Shown: positions 7,149 to 14,369 of the stretch, piece after piece
Layout of the letters: each line of letters begins with the position of its first letter
Position numbering within the stretch: the first letter of the stretch is position 1
Assembly (NCBI GenBank): GCA_030826265.1
Contig: JAPJOH010000033.1
Coordinates: 1-22,886 of the forward strand
Reading direction: 5' to 3'
Source of the DNA: Collinsella aerofaciens
Lineage (GTDB): Bacteria; Actinomycetota; Coriobacteriia; Coriobacteriales; Coriobacteriaceae
Length of the DNA: 22,886 nt
Notes under the pieces: model-generated
Databases searched by the model: none
Told to the model about the DNA's origin: nothing
Seen by the model: only the letters and a program-made list of their open reading frames with translations
Made by a program: the position numbers and the translations under genes

Positions 7149-9179
7149 CTACAGCTCGTTGGCCGCGTGATACGCCGTGCGAATGGCGCTCGCAATGTCG
7201 GCGGTGCGCTCGCCCGAGCAGTCGCCCACGCAGGTCACGGGCACCGTCACGCCGTCCAGGTCAAACGCGTTGGCCTTGGAGCCCACGGCCATCACCACGT
7301 AATCGCAGGCGATCTTCACCGGCTCCTCGGCGCCGTCCTCGGTAGTGCGCACGGCCTCCACGCCCTCGTCGGTAATGGCGGTCAGGCGGGTCTTCACGTG
7401 CTGCTCCACGTTGTGCTCGGCAAAGTCGCTCATAATCAGCGGCAGAATGGTCTCGGACTCGCCCGCGGCAATCTTGTCGAGCATCTCCACAATCGCCACC
7501 TCGCAGCCGTGCTGCAGCAGGTACTCGGCAGTCTCGGTGCCCACCAGGCCACCGCCAATAACGGCGACGCGCCCGCTGAGCTCTACCTTGCCGGCCAGCA
7601 CGTCCCAGCTCGAGACGACCTTGTCCGAGTCGGCGCCCGGAACGGGGATGACCACGTCGTGTGCGCCCACGGCCACAATCGCAGCGTCGGCGGCGTTGAG
7701 GTCCTCAGCGGTAGCGGCATGGCTGAGCTCAACCTTCACGCCCAGGCCAGGCAGAATCTTCTCGTAGTACTCGACCGAGCGCATGATCTCGTCCTTGCGC
7801 GGAGGCGCAGCCGCCAGCACAATCTGGCCGCCCAAGTGATCGCTCGCCTCGTAGATGGTCACGTCGTAGCCGCGCTTGGCCGCCACGCGTGCGGCCTCCA
7901 GGCCGGCGATGCCACCGCCCACCACGGCGATCTTCTTGTCGCCCTCGCCCGGCTTGATGGCGATGGTCGCCTCGTCGCCGTTCTCGGCATTGAGCACGCA
8001 CGAAATGTACTTGCGGTTTTGAATCGCATCGACGCAACCCTTGTTGCAGTTGAGGCACTCGCGGATGGGCTCACCCGTGGCGGCCTTCAGCGCAATGTCG
8101 GGGTCGCACATGAGCGAGCGGCCATAGGCGATGATGTCGGCGGCGCCGTCTTCCAGAATCTTCTCGCCGGCCTCGACCGAAACCACGCGGCCCACGGTTG
8201 CCACCGGCACGGAGACCAGGGCCTTGACGCGCTCGGCCACGGGCAGCGTCCAGTTGTAGGGCATGGCGCCCATGGGCGGAATGGTGTCGCCCATGTTGCC
8301 GGTGTGGTTGGCCTGTGCGACCTGGATCATATCGATGCCCGCGCCCTCGAGCAGCTTGGCGAACTCGCAGGCCTCGTCGGGCTGCAGGCCGCCCTTGCCG
8401 CGCGGCGTGCCGTCGGGGTTCTCCATGATCACGGGGAGCTTGTACTCCACCATCAGCTGCGGCGCGGCTTCCTTAATGGCAGCGACGACCTCCAGCGCGT
8501 AGCGAACGCGGTTCTCGAACGAGCCGCCGTACTCGTCGGTGCGCTGGTTGAGGATGGCCGAGCACAGCGAACCCACCAGACGATCGCCGTGGACCTCGAT
8601 GGCGTCGATGCCGGCCTGCTGCGCACGGGCGGCCGAGGCAGCGATGGCCTCCTTGATCTGGGTGAGTTGCTCTACGCTCGCCTCGTTCACAAAGTGCTGC
8701 ATGTCGTGATGCAGCTTGGCGTAGGCCTGGTTGCGGATCTCGTTGGACTCGGCCATCTTGGCGGCAAAGGTCTCCTCGTCGCCGGCGGCCTTGGCCTCCT
8801 GCGCGGCCTTGGCGGCAGCCATGGAGCCCATGACCATGCGGCCGACACCGGGCACATCGTACTCGGGGTGGAACAGCTGCAGCGCGACCTTGGCGCCGTG
8901 CTTGTGGACGGCATCGGCCAGCGCCTTAAACGTGGGGATCTGGGCGTCGGTTGCCAGCTTGGGCGTGGGGCTTGCGGTCATGACGGGAGCAACGTCGCCG
9001 ATGACGATGTAGCTCACGCCGCCACGGGCCAAGCGCTCGTAAAAAGCCAGGCTGCGCTCGCCGATGGAACCGTCACGCTCCTCGTAGCCGGTGGTCAGCG
9101 GCGGAAACATAATGCGGTTCTTGAGCTCAAGGGGGCCAACCGTAATGGGCTGGAGCAGCTTGGATGCAGGTGTGGTCAT
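7149..9179 (-). CDS. FMN/[4Fe-4S]/FAD oxidoreductase, 2,4-dienoyl-CoA reductase (old yellow enzyme) family
   Basis: About 676 residues with the domain order of FadH- and BaiCD/BaiH-type enoate reductases. Residues 5-370 are an FMN-binding TIM barrel (NRIMFPPLTTGYEERDG, TDEYGGSFENRVRY). A [4Fe-4S] site follows at C375, C378, C382 and C394 (CxxCxxxC-x11-C). Residues 415 to the end form a FAD/NAD(P) module with two GxGxxG-type loops (KIAVVGGGIAGLEAA, VAVIGGGLVGTETAE). It should move hydride from NAD(P)H to an unsaturated substrate, which I cannot name. The usual HGAHGYL catalytic stretch reads HGDRLVGSL, without the tyrosine. Start: an ATG at 9185 also exists, but GAGAGG sits seven bases before the ATG at 9179 and only two before 9185. 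It is a single-gene unit with its own terminator. Confidence 0.9.
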   Translation of the reverse strand: MTTPASKLLQPITVGPLELKNRIMFPPLTTGYEERDGSIGERSLAFYERLARGGVSYIVIGDVAPVMTASPTPKLATDAQIPTFKALADAVHKHGAKVALQLFHPEYDVPGVGRMVMGSMAAAKAAQEAKAAGDEETFAAKMAESNEIRNQAYAKLHHDMQHFVNEASVEQLTQIKEAIAASAARAQQAGIDAIEVHGDRLVGSLCSAILNQRTDEYGGSFENRVRYALEVVAAIKEAAPQLMVEYKLPVIMENPDGTPRGKGGLQPDEACEFAKLLEGAGIDMIQVAQANHTGNMGDTIPPMGAMPYNWTLPVAERVKALVSVPVATVGRVVSVEAGEKILEDGAADIIAYGRSLMCDPDIALKAATGEPIRECLNCNKGCVDAIQNRKYISCVLNAENGDEATIAIKPGEGDKKIAVVGGGIAGLEAARVAAKRGYDVTIYEASDHLGGQIVLAAAPPRKDEIMRSVEYYEKILPGLGVKVELSHAATAEDLNAADAAIVAVGAHDVVIPVPGADSDKVVSSWDVLAGKVELSGRVAVIGGGLVGTETAEYLLQHGCEVAIVEMLDKIAAGESETILPLIMSDFAEHNVEQHVKTRLTAITDEGVEAVRTTEDGAEEPVKIACDYVVMAVGSKANAFDLDGVTVPVTCVGDCSGERTADIASAIRTAYHAANEL

Positions 9180-9231
9180 GGACATTCCTCTCTTGTAGGC
9201 GCGGCGGCGATGATGCCGCGTAGTTGTCTAG

Positions 9232-9261
9232 AGGATATGGCATGGGAGCACGGCGGCACAA
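9232..9261 (-). promoter_or_regulatory. Weak putative promoter of the flavin oxidoreductase gene
   Basis: On the minus strand TTGTGC (9256-9261) and TATCCT (9232-9237) are 18 bases apart. It is a modest match and the only candidate I found between the gene and the palindrome array that begins at 9322. Confidence 0.25.
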
Positions 9262-9321
9262 CGGAAATCGGCGAATATCAGGTGGCGGCAGGTGGATGGG
9301 GCAGAGCGGCCCGTCGGTTCG

Positions 9322-9618
9322 TCTCAATCTGTAACAGTTACTCGGCAAAACCGGGTCTTACTGTTACAGATCGAGATATTCCCCTCGACCCAACCTCAAC
9401 AATCTCAATCTGTAACAGCTAGACCCACTTTTGGCCCCTATCTGTTACAGATCGAGACAAACCAAACCCGCCTGCTAGAAAATCTAAATCTGTAACAGTT
9501 ACTCGGCAAAATCCGTCCCTCGTGTTACAGATTTAGACAAACACGACCCAACCCACCGGTATATCTCGATCTGTAACACCAAGCCGCCCAAATCGGGTCT
9601 AGATGTTACAGATCGAGA
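9322..9618. repeat. Array of four 55-bp palindromic units (eight alternating 15-bp half-repeats)
   Basis: Four units lie at 9322-9376, 9403-9457, 9483-9537 and 9564-9618, all exactly 55 bp, separated by 26, 25 and 26 bp. Each unit is a 15-bp arm of the type tctcgatctgtaaca, a 25-bp loop, and the reverse-complement arm. Arms thus recur about every 40 bp with alternating strand. Units 1 and 2 have one arm mismatch. Unit 3 has tctaaatctgtaaca paired with its exact complement, a double change that keeps the palindrome. Unit 4 is perfect. The loops are related: units 1 and 3 share gttactcggcaaaa, and the unit 2 loop resembles the others when reverse complemented. The array lies between the start of the flavin oxidoreductase gene and the tRNA terminator. 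Confidence 0.9.
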
Positions 9619-9668
9619 TTTTGTTTGAGAGGCCGAGAATTGGACCGAAAACACAGTCCCGGAATAAC

Positions 9669-9698
9669 AAAAAAGCTCGCCGGCTAGGCCGACGAGCT
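9669..9698 (-). terminator. Intrinsic terminator of tRNA-fMet
   Basis: On the minus strand agctcgtcgg pairs with ccggcgagct (one G-U pair), followed by a run of T. It begins about 10 bases after the encoded CCA end of the tRNA. Confidence 0.8.
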
Positions 9699-9707
9699 GC
9701 AAGTTCT

Positions 9708-9784
9708 TGGTCGCGGGGGCAGGATTTGAACCTACGACCTCCGGGTTATGAGCCCGGCGAGCTACCAGACTGCTCCACCCCGCA
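9708..9784 (-). tRNA. Initiator tRNA-fMet (anticodon CAU)
   Basis: A 77-nt tRNA with encoded CCA. The anticodon loop CTCATAA gives CAU for methionine. The anticodon stem has the three consecutive G-C pairs (GGG/CCC) typical of initiators, and the T loop reads GGTTCAAATCC. The acceptor stem pairs six strong positions, but the first pair is U1-G72, a weak wobble in place of the common C1-A72 mismatch. A weak first pair fits an initiator role, since it lets the formylase in. It has its own promoter-like sequence and terminator. Confidence 0.93.
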
Positions 9785-9815
9785 ATGTCTGGGCGCCTCA
9801 TGTGCGCTAGAAAGA

Positions 9816-9844
9816 ATATTACGCGGGAGTTCGGTAAACGGCAA
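9816..9844 (-). promoter_or_regulatory. Putative promoter of tRNA-fMet
   Basis: On the minus strand TTGCCG (9839-9844) and TAATAT (9816-9821) are 17 bases apart, and the -10 lies about 31 bases before the tRNA 5' end. Each box matches four of six consensus positions. Confidence 0.4.
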
Positions 9845-9980
9845 GGAAAATCTCGTAGAGCATAATTCCTTCATATTTAAACCCCTCAGCCCCTATCACC
9901 GTAAACGAATCGCAGCCGAGCGCCGTCGACGGCACGTATACAATGGTGCGCGTCCTTTTATGCCGACACCGGGAGTAGAC

Positions 9981-10754
9981 ATGCTGCTCGCTATCGATAT
10001 GGGAAACACGCAGACGGCCATGGGCCTGTTTGACGGAGACGAGCTGGTGCAGTCGTGGCGCATGCCCACCGACCGCTCCTATACCGCCGACGAGATCCAT
10101 GTGCGCCTGATGGGTTTCTTTAAGATGTACGGCCTTTCGCTCGATGCGGTCGACGCGATCGCCTTTGCGGGCGTGGTGCCGCAGCTCTCGCGCGAGTGGC
10201 ACGCCGTGGCCGACCGCATTGCCGCGGACGCCATCGTCATCGGGCCGCAGACGGCCGCGGTGACCAAGCTGCGCGCGGCGCGCCCCCAGGCCGTAGGTGC
10301 CGATCGCGTCGCCAACGCCGTTGCGGCCGAGACTTTCTACGGCGCGCCGGCAATCGTGGTGGACTTTGGCACCGCGACCAATATCGACGTCATCGATGAG
10401 GACGGTTATTACATTGGCGGAGCGATCGCGCCGGGCATCCGCATCTCCATGGACGCGCTTGCCGCCCGCGCCGCCAAGCTCGCCAGCGTGCCGCTCGAGG
10501 CACCCGAGCACGCCATCGGCCGCGACACCGAGGAATGCATCAAGGTCGGCGCCGTAACGGGCGCCGCCGCCATGGCCGAGGGCCTGGTCGCGCGCATGAA
10601 GCGCGAGCTGGGCCGCGAGGATGCCACCGTTATCGCCACGGGCGGTCTCGCCAGCATCGTCGCCGATTCGACCGATGCCTTCGATGTGGTCGACGGACAG
10701 CTCACCATCAAAGGCATCTGCGAAATCTACCACCGCATGCAGGAGCTAGGGTAG
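9981..10754 (+). CDS. coaX: Type III pantothenate kinase
   Basis: A 257-residue kinase for the first step of coenzyme A synthesis (pantothenate plus ATP to 4'-phosphopantothenate), cytoplasmic. Family signs are the N-terminal phosphate loop IDMGNTQTAMG, VVPQLSREW, VGADRVANAVAAE (the GADR motif for pantothenate), VVDFGTATNIDVID, GGAIAPGIRIS and a late ATGGLAS. The length is normal for CoaX. The ATG at 9981 has GGGAG five bases upstream, and earlier in-frame codons in the long open frame have no family similarity. A TATACAAT box at 9937-9944 could be the -10, without a good -35. It diverges from the tRNA gene and converges on the biotin-ligase-like gene. CoaX and BirA are neighbours in several bacteria. 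Confidence 0.93.
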   Translation: MLLAIDMGNTQTAMGLFDGDELVQSWRMPTDRSYTADEIHVRLMGFFKMYGLSLDAVDAIAFAGVVPQLSREWHAVADRIAADAIVIGPQTAAVTKLRAARPQAVGADRVANAVAAETFYGAPAIVVDFGTATNIDVIDEDGYYIGGAIAPGIRISMDALAARAAKLASVPLEAPEHAIGRDTEECIKVGAVTGAAAMAEGLVARMKRELGREDATVIATGGLASIVADSTDAFDVVDGQLTIKGICEIYHRMQELG

Positions 10755-10811
10755 GACAGGGGCTTAAGTCGAGCACGCCCGATGCCACAGTCCCCGCAAA
10801 TGCTCGCCAAG

Positions 10812-10854
10812 CCTATTCCTCAAAACTGAATAATTTTCAATTTTGAGGAATAGG
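10812..10854. repeat. AT-rich 43-bp hairpin downstream of coaX
   Basis: Perfect 14-bp arms (cctattcctcaaaa and its complement, 10812-10825 and 10841-10854) enclose a loop that can pair further (tgaa/ttca after one mismatch). It has no U tract on either side, so it is not a classic terminator. It lies in the convergent gap between coaX and the biotin-ligase-like gene, next to a normal terminator hairpin. Confidence 0.7.
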
Positions 10855-10886
10855 GCGCTGGCAACCCATTCCCCAGATAGGCGAAA

Positions 10887-10912
10887 CCCTCCCCGGCACA
10901 GGCCGAGGAGGG
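10887..10912. terminator. Terminator hairpin in the coaX / biotin-ligase-like convergent gap
   Basis: The stem ccctccccggc pairs with gccgaggaggg. On the plus strand it is followed by tcttgttgt, on the minus strand by tttcg. It could serve both convergent genes, though neither U run is strong. Confidence 0.5.
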
Positions 10913-10952
10913 TCTTGTTGTCATCGTTGTCTTTGAGCGCTGGCGCCTCGCG

Positions 10953-11654
10953 CTACAGCCCGCGAATTCGTACGGCCTCGGGCGGAAACTCTTGCTCGCC
11001 GGCATCGGTCTTGATGGTCGCGCGGCCCCAGATGTCCAGGCCCGCAAACACACCGACCGCAAGCGGCAAGCCGTTGGGCGACACCGCCGCAACTTGGCGG
11101 CCCAGCAGCGGTACCATGTCGAAATACTCGCCCAGCACGGGAGCCAGCGGGCCTGCGGCGCCTTGCGGCGTGTTGGCAACAACCGCCCAGGTGTCCACAC
11201 GGGTCAGCACGGCGACGGCCAACGCCTCGACCAGCGCTTCGTCAGCTACGTCCACACCAAGCTCGCTCAACGCCGAATGCTCAATATCCACCGTCACGGC
11301 ACCGAACATGCCCGCAGCACCGGCACCACCGTTGACGGCGACGCGCGCGAACGACGTCTCAAACGCGGGCGCGCCGCACACAATGTCGCTCGGCCACTGG
11401 ATACCCACCTTACCGGCAAGGCCCAACCCCGGCGTCGAAGCCGTGCCCACGAGCGCGTCCATCATGCCCATCGCGGCCACAAACGGCAGGCCATGGAAGG
11501 CATGCATGTTCACATCGGGGCGCACAACCAGCGAAAACGTCAGCGATGCATCGCCCGCACTCCACGCGCACCAGCCCGCGGACACGCCCTCGCGGCCCGC
11601 GTCACGCGCCGCGTCGAGCTCGGTACCGGCGGCAACAGCATTCATCTCGATCAT
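10953..11654 (-). CDS. Degenerate biotin-protein ligase-like protein
   Basis: A 233-residue protein that looks like a biotin-[acetyl-CoA-carboxylase] ligase missing key parts. The C-terminal domain GVFAGLDIWGRATIKTDAGE and the core IQWPSDIV (compare KWPND in true ligases) are recognisable, and SLVVRPD fits the strand before the core. The biotin/AMP-binding GRGRRGR segment that should follow the N-terminal helix is absent, the Asn of WPND is Ser, and the lysine usually found just after it is not obvious. It may be a non-catalytic relative or a diverged enzyme. The ATG follows the stop of folP-folK directly, so translation is probably coupled. ATG at 11645 is an alternative start. The family call is moderate; activity is doubtful. 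Confidence 0.6.
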   Translation of the reverse strand: MIEMNAVAAGTELDAARDAGREGVSAGWCAWSAGDASLTFSLVVRPDVNMHAFHGLPFVAAMGMMDALVGTASTPGLGLAGKVGIQWPSDIVCGAPAFETSFARVAVNGGAGAAGMFGAVTVDIEHSALSELGVDVADEALVEALAVAVLTRVDTWAVVANTPQGAAGPLAPVLGEYFDMVPLLGRQVAAVSPNGLPLAVGVFAGLDIWGRATIKTDAGEQEFPPEAVRIRGL

Positions 11655-13385
11655 CTACATACGCCCCAATTCGCCCACGATATGGCCCACGCGATCCTCG
11701 GGCTCCTTGACCTCGACACCGTTGTAGCGGAAGAACCGCGCCGGGTCGTGCATCAGGTCCTCGAGCGGCACCAGCACAAAGTCGCGCTCGCCAATGAGAG
11801 GATGCGGCAGGCGCAGCTTTTTGCCGCCGTGGGTCTCGCCGTCCATCCACAGCAGGTCCAGGTCGATGGTGCGCGGACCGTTGGCCTTGGCCTTTTTGGA
11901 GCGGTCGCGCCCCAGCTCGGCCTCGATCTTCATGAGCTCGTCGAGCAGCACCAGCGGCGCCAGCTCGGTCTTGATCTCGATGACGGCGTTGGCAAACGCG
12001 TCCTGGCGCGTCTCGTAGGCCGGCTCGCTCTCGTAAATCTTGGAGGAGTTGGACACGCAGGTGAGTGGAATCTCGGCGATCATCTCGCGTGCGGCGCGGA
12101 TGTTGTCGCAGCGATGCCCCAGGTTGGAGCCCACGGCCACAAACGCGCGGCGCGGCTGCGGCTTGGCAACCGCCCAGTAGCCGTTCAGGAACTGCGCAAA
12201 ACCCGCGGCGTCGTGCACGCGCACGATGTTGGCACCGGCCTGGATGGCGCCCAGGCACACGCCAAACGTAGCGGCATCGCGCTCGGCGGCCTCGGTCACA
12301 CCCGAGACGGCGCCCACAAAGCGCTTGCGCGACACGGCGCACATGAGCGGATAGCCCAGTGACGCCATCTTGGCAGTCTCGCGCTGGATGACGATGTCCT
12401 CGTTAGCCGACTTACCAAAGCCCGGGCCAGGATCAATGCAGATGCGGTCGCGCGACACGCCGGCATGGATGAGCGTGCGGGCCTGGTCGGACAGAAAGCC
12501 CATGACGCGGCGCATGATGGGCGCCGAATCGGGCAGGGTAAAGCGGCGAAGCTGCGAGGTGGGCACATAGGCCTCCTCACGGCGGGCACTGCGGCGCATC
12601 ATGGCGGCCAGGCGGTCATTGGACTCCGATGCGGCCTCGGTGGCTGCGGGCGCGGGCGCGACGGTCTCGGCGGCAGCAGTCTGCTCGGCGGCGGGCGTCT
12701 CCTGCTCACTTGCAGGCTCGGACGTGGGCTCCGGTTCGCCAAACGGCAACGAGGGCTGCACCACGCCGCCCGGAAGCTTGGCCTCCGACTTAGGCTCACC
12801 CAGCAACTTGCCGCGACGGCGGCGAGCCGGCTTCTCGGCCTCACGCGCGGCCTCGGCAGCCGCCTCGCGCGCCTTCTCGGCAACAAACGCCGCTGCCGAG
12901 GTATCGAGCTGCACCGTTGCGTGCGTGCGGGTGGGCGCGGCGACCTCGCCGGCATGCATCACGATGACGCCGCAGGTGCTCGTCTTAACAAACTCGACCA
13001 TCTTGGGATCGGTGAAGCCGGTCACGTCGTTGACGATCGAGGCGCCGCAGCGCACGGCCGCCTTGGCAACCGCCACATGACGCGTGTCGATCGAGACGAT
13101 GGCGCCCTCCTTGGCCAGCGCGCGAACCACGGGCAGCACGCGGCGAGCCTCCTCGTCGGGGTTGACCGGGGTAAAACCAGGGCGCGTGGACTCGCCGCCC
13201 ACGTCGATGATGTCGGCGCCGGCGTCGAGCATCGCTAGGCCGTACTCGATGGCGGCGTCCGGGTCGAAGTGCTCCCCGCCATCGCTAAACGAATCGGGCG
13301 TCACGTTGAGGACGCCCATGATGCGCGGACGGTCAAAGCTGAGCTCGTACTTTCCGCACCGCCATGTCTTGCTGTCGTTCGCCAT
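11655..13385 (-). CDS. folP-folK: Fused dihydropteroate synthase / HPPK, with a disordered insert
   Basis: A 576-residue bifunctional folate enzyme. Residues 1-405 are dihydropteroate synthase: MGVLNVTPDSFSDGG, DVGGESTRPG, SIDTRHVAVAKAA, ASIVNDVTG, CIDPGPGFGKS, VSRKRFVG, VRVHD. Residues about 413-576 are 6-hydroxymethyl-dihydropterin pyrophosphokinase: AVGSNLGHR, YESEPAYETRQDAFANA, LGRDRSKKAKANGPRTIDLD, LPHPLIGERDFVLVPL. The kinase makes the substrate of the synthase. The order is synthase then kinase, the reverse of the eukaryotic fusions. About 140 residues (148-285) of Ala/Glu/Pro-rich sequence interrupt the synthase barrel after VIVMHAGE. Start: AGGAGG lies six bases before the ATG at 13385, and the ATG two codons upstream abuts the AGGAGG. 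The biotin-ligase-like gene follows with no gap. Confidence 0.92.
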   Translation of the reverse strand: MANDSKTWRCGKYELSFDRPRIMGVLNVTPDSFSDGGEHFDPDAAIEYGLAMLDAGADIIDVGGESTRPGFTPVNPDEEARRVLPVVRALAKEGAIVSIDTRHVAVAKAAVRCGASIVNDVTGFTDPKMVEFVKTSTCGVIVMHAGEVAAPTRTHATVQLDTSAAAFVAEKAREAAAEAAREAEKPARRRRGKLLGEPKSEAKLPGGVVQPSLPFGEPEPTSEPASEQETPAAEQTAAAETVAPAPAATEAASESNDRLAAMMRRSARREEAYVPTSQLRRFTLPDSAPIMRRVMGFLSDQARTLIHAGVSRDRICIDPGPGFGKSANEDIVIQRETAKMASLGYPLMCAVSRKRFVGAVSGVTEAAERDAATFGVCLGAIQAGANIVRVHDAAGFAQFLNGYWAVAKPQPRRAFVAVGSNLGHRCDNIRAAREMIAEIPLTCVSNSSKIYESEPAYETRQDAFANAVIEIKTELAPLVLLDELMKIEAELGRDRSKKAKANGPRTIDLDLLWMDGETHGGKKLRLPHPLIGERDFVLVPLEDLMHDPARFFRYNGVEVKEPEDRVGHIVGELGRM

Positions 13386-13407
13386 GAACATCCTCCTAAA
13401 ATGCCCA

Positions 13408-13435
13408 CGCCGCCGAGCTTGGGGAGCTGGCGGCG
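13408..13435 (-). other. Leader hairpin before folP-folK
   Basis: On the minus strand cgccgccagct pairs with agctcggcggcg (one bulge), ending about 10 bases before the AGGAGG site. It could be a weak terminator between the sirtuin gene and folP-folK, or an RNA structure affecting initiation. A TACAAT box (13461-13466) with TTGCGT 19 bases upstream is a possible internal promoter. Confidence 0.4.
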
Positions 13436-13480
13436 GGGTCGCTTTGCACTCAGTCTTTCTATTGTATCCGCGCGCGCGGG

Positions 13481-14233
13481 CTAGAACGCAAACGCGGCCG
13501 CGATGTCGCAAGAAATCAGCAGGTCGGCATTTGCATCCTGATCGGTGGGAGCAAGATTGCAAATGGCCAGCGTATCGCCGGTAAAGTAACGCGTAAGGCC
13601 CGCCGCCGGATACACCACGAGCGAGGTCCCGCCCACAATGAGGGCATCGGCCGCGGCGATGGCGGCAACGGCGCCGGTCAGCACATGCTCATCGAGCGGC
13701 TCCTCGTAGAGCACCACATCGGGCTTGATGCGCCCGCCGCACGCGGGGCACACGGGCACGCCCGCGGCGTCCTCGTGCTCGCGCGAGCAAATCCACTCGG
13801 CGCTATAGACCGCGCCGCACGACTGGCAAATGTTGCGATGGACCGATCCGTGCAGCTCGAACACGCGCTGTGAGCCGGCCATCTGATGCAGGCCGTCAAT
13901 GTTTTGCGTCACCACGGCATTTAGCTTGCCGGCGCGCTCCAGCTCGGCCAGCTTGGTGTGACAGCGGTTGGGCTTGGCGCCAAGCGCGATCATCTTGGTG
14001 CGGTAGAAGTCGAAGAACTCGGCCGGGTGCACCTCGTAAAAGCCATGCGAGAGCATGGTCTCGGGCGGGTAGGCAAACTGTTGGTGATATAGGCCGTCCA
14101 CGCTGCGGAAATCGGGGATGCCACTCGCCGTGGAAACGCCCGCGCCGCCAAAGAAGACCACGCGCTTGTGGGTGCCGAACAGCTCCGCCAGCGCGGCGGA
14201 GGCCTGTTTGGAGTCCGTTATCGCCTGCGTCAT
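13481..14233 (-). CDS. Sir2-family NAD-dependent protein deacylase
   Basis: A 250-residue sirtuin that should remove acyl groups from protein lysines using NAD, giving nicotinamide and O-acyl-ADP-ribose, in the cytoplasm. Visible are GAGVSTASGIPDFRS (NAD loop), TQNIDGLHQMAGS, the catalytic His in ELHGSVHR, two CxxC pairs for zinc (CQSC and CPAC) and GGTSLVVYPAAGL. The motif set resembles the Thermotoga-type class U sirtuins more than class III desuccinylases: I see no Tyr/Arg pair for succinyl binding. The ATG at 14233 has GGAGGA five bases upstream, which rules out the longer frame. It lies 95 bases before folP-folK on the same strand and diverges from xth. Confidence 0.9.
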   Translation of the reverse strand: MTQAITDSKQASAALAELFGTHKRVVFFGGAGVSTASGIPDFRSVDGLYHQQFAYPPETMLSHGFYEVHPAEFFDFYRTKMIALGAKPNRCHTKLAELERAGKLNAVVTQNIDGLHQMAGSQRVFELHGSVHRNICQSCGAVYSAEWICSREHEDAAGVPVCPACGGRIKPDVVLYEEPLDEHVLTGAVAAIAAADALIVGGTSLVVYPAAGLTRYFTGDTLAICNLAPTDQDANADLLISCDIAAAFAF

Positions 14234-14369
14234 ATGAGTCCTCCGTCCTTGTTGGTCGGGCAGCGTCGGGCGATGTCCCAGCATGCGGCCTTTGGGTCAG
14301 CACGCGCGGTGCCCACCACCGCCCCTGTTGCGCTAATCTTAAGCCTGCCAACCCCGTCGAAAGGACACC

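Noticed and set aside
7167..9422. Long plus-strand frame opposite the flavin oxidoreductase gene
   Set aside because: A His/Gly/Val-rich shadow frame caused by high GC at third positions; the minus strand has complete family motifs.
9322..9618. CRISPR array
   Set aside because: Spacing is regular, but neighbouring repeats alternate in orientation, the intervening sequences are related to each other, and no cas gene is in the window.
12465..13238. Plus-strand frame opposite folP-folK
   Set aside because: Gly/Leu/Arg-rich shadow of the alanine-rich insert on the other strand.
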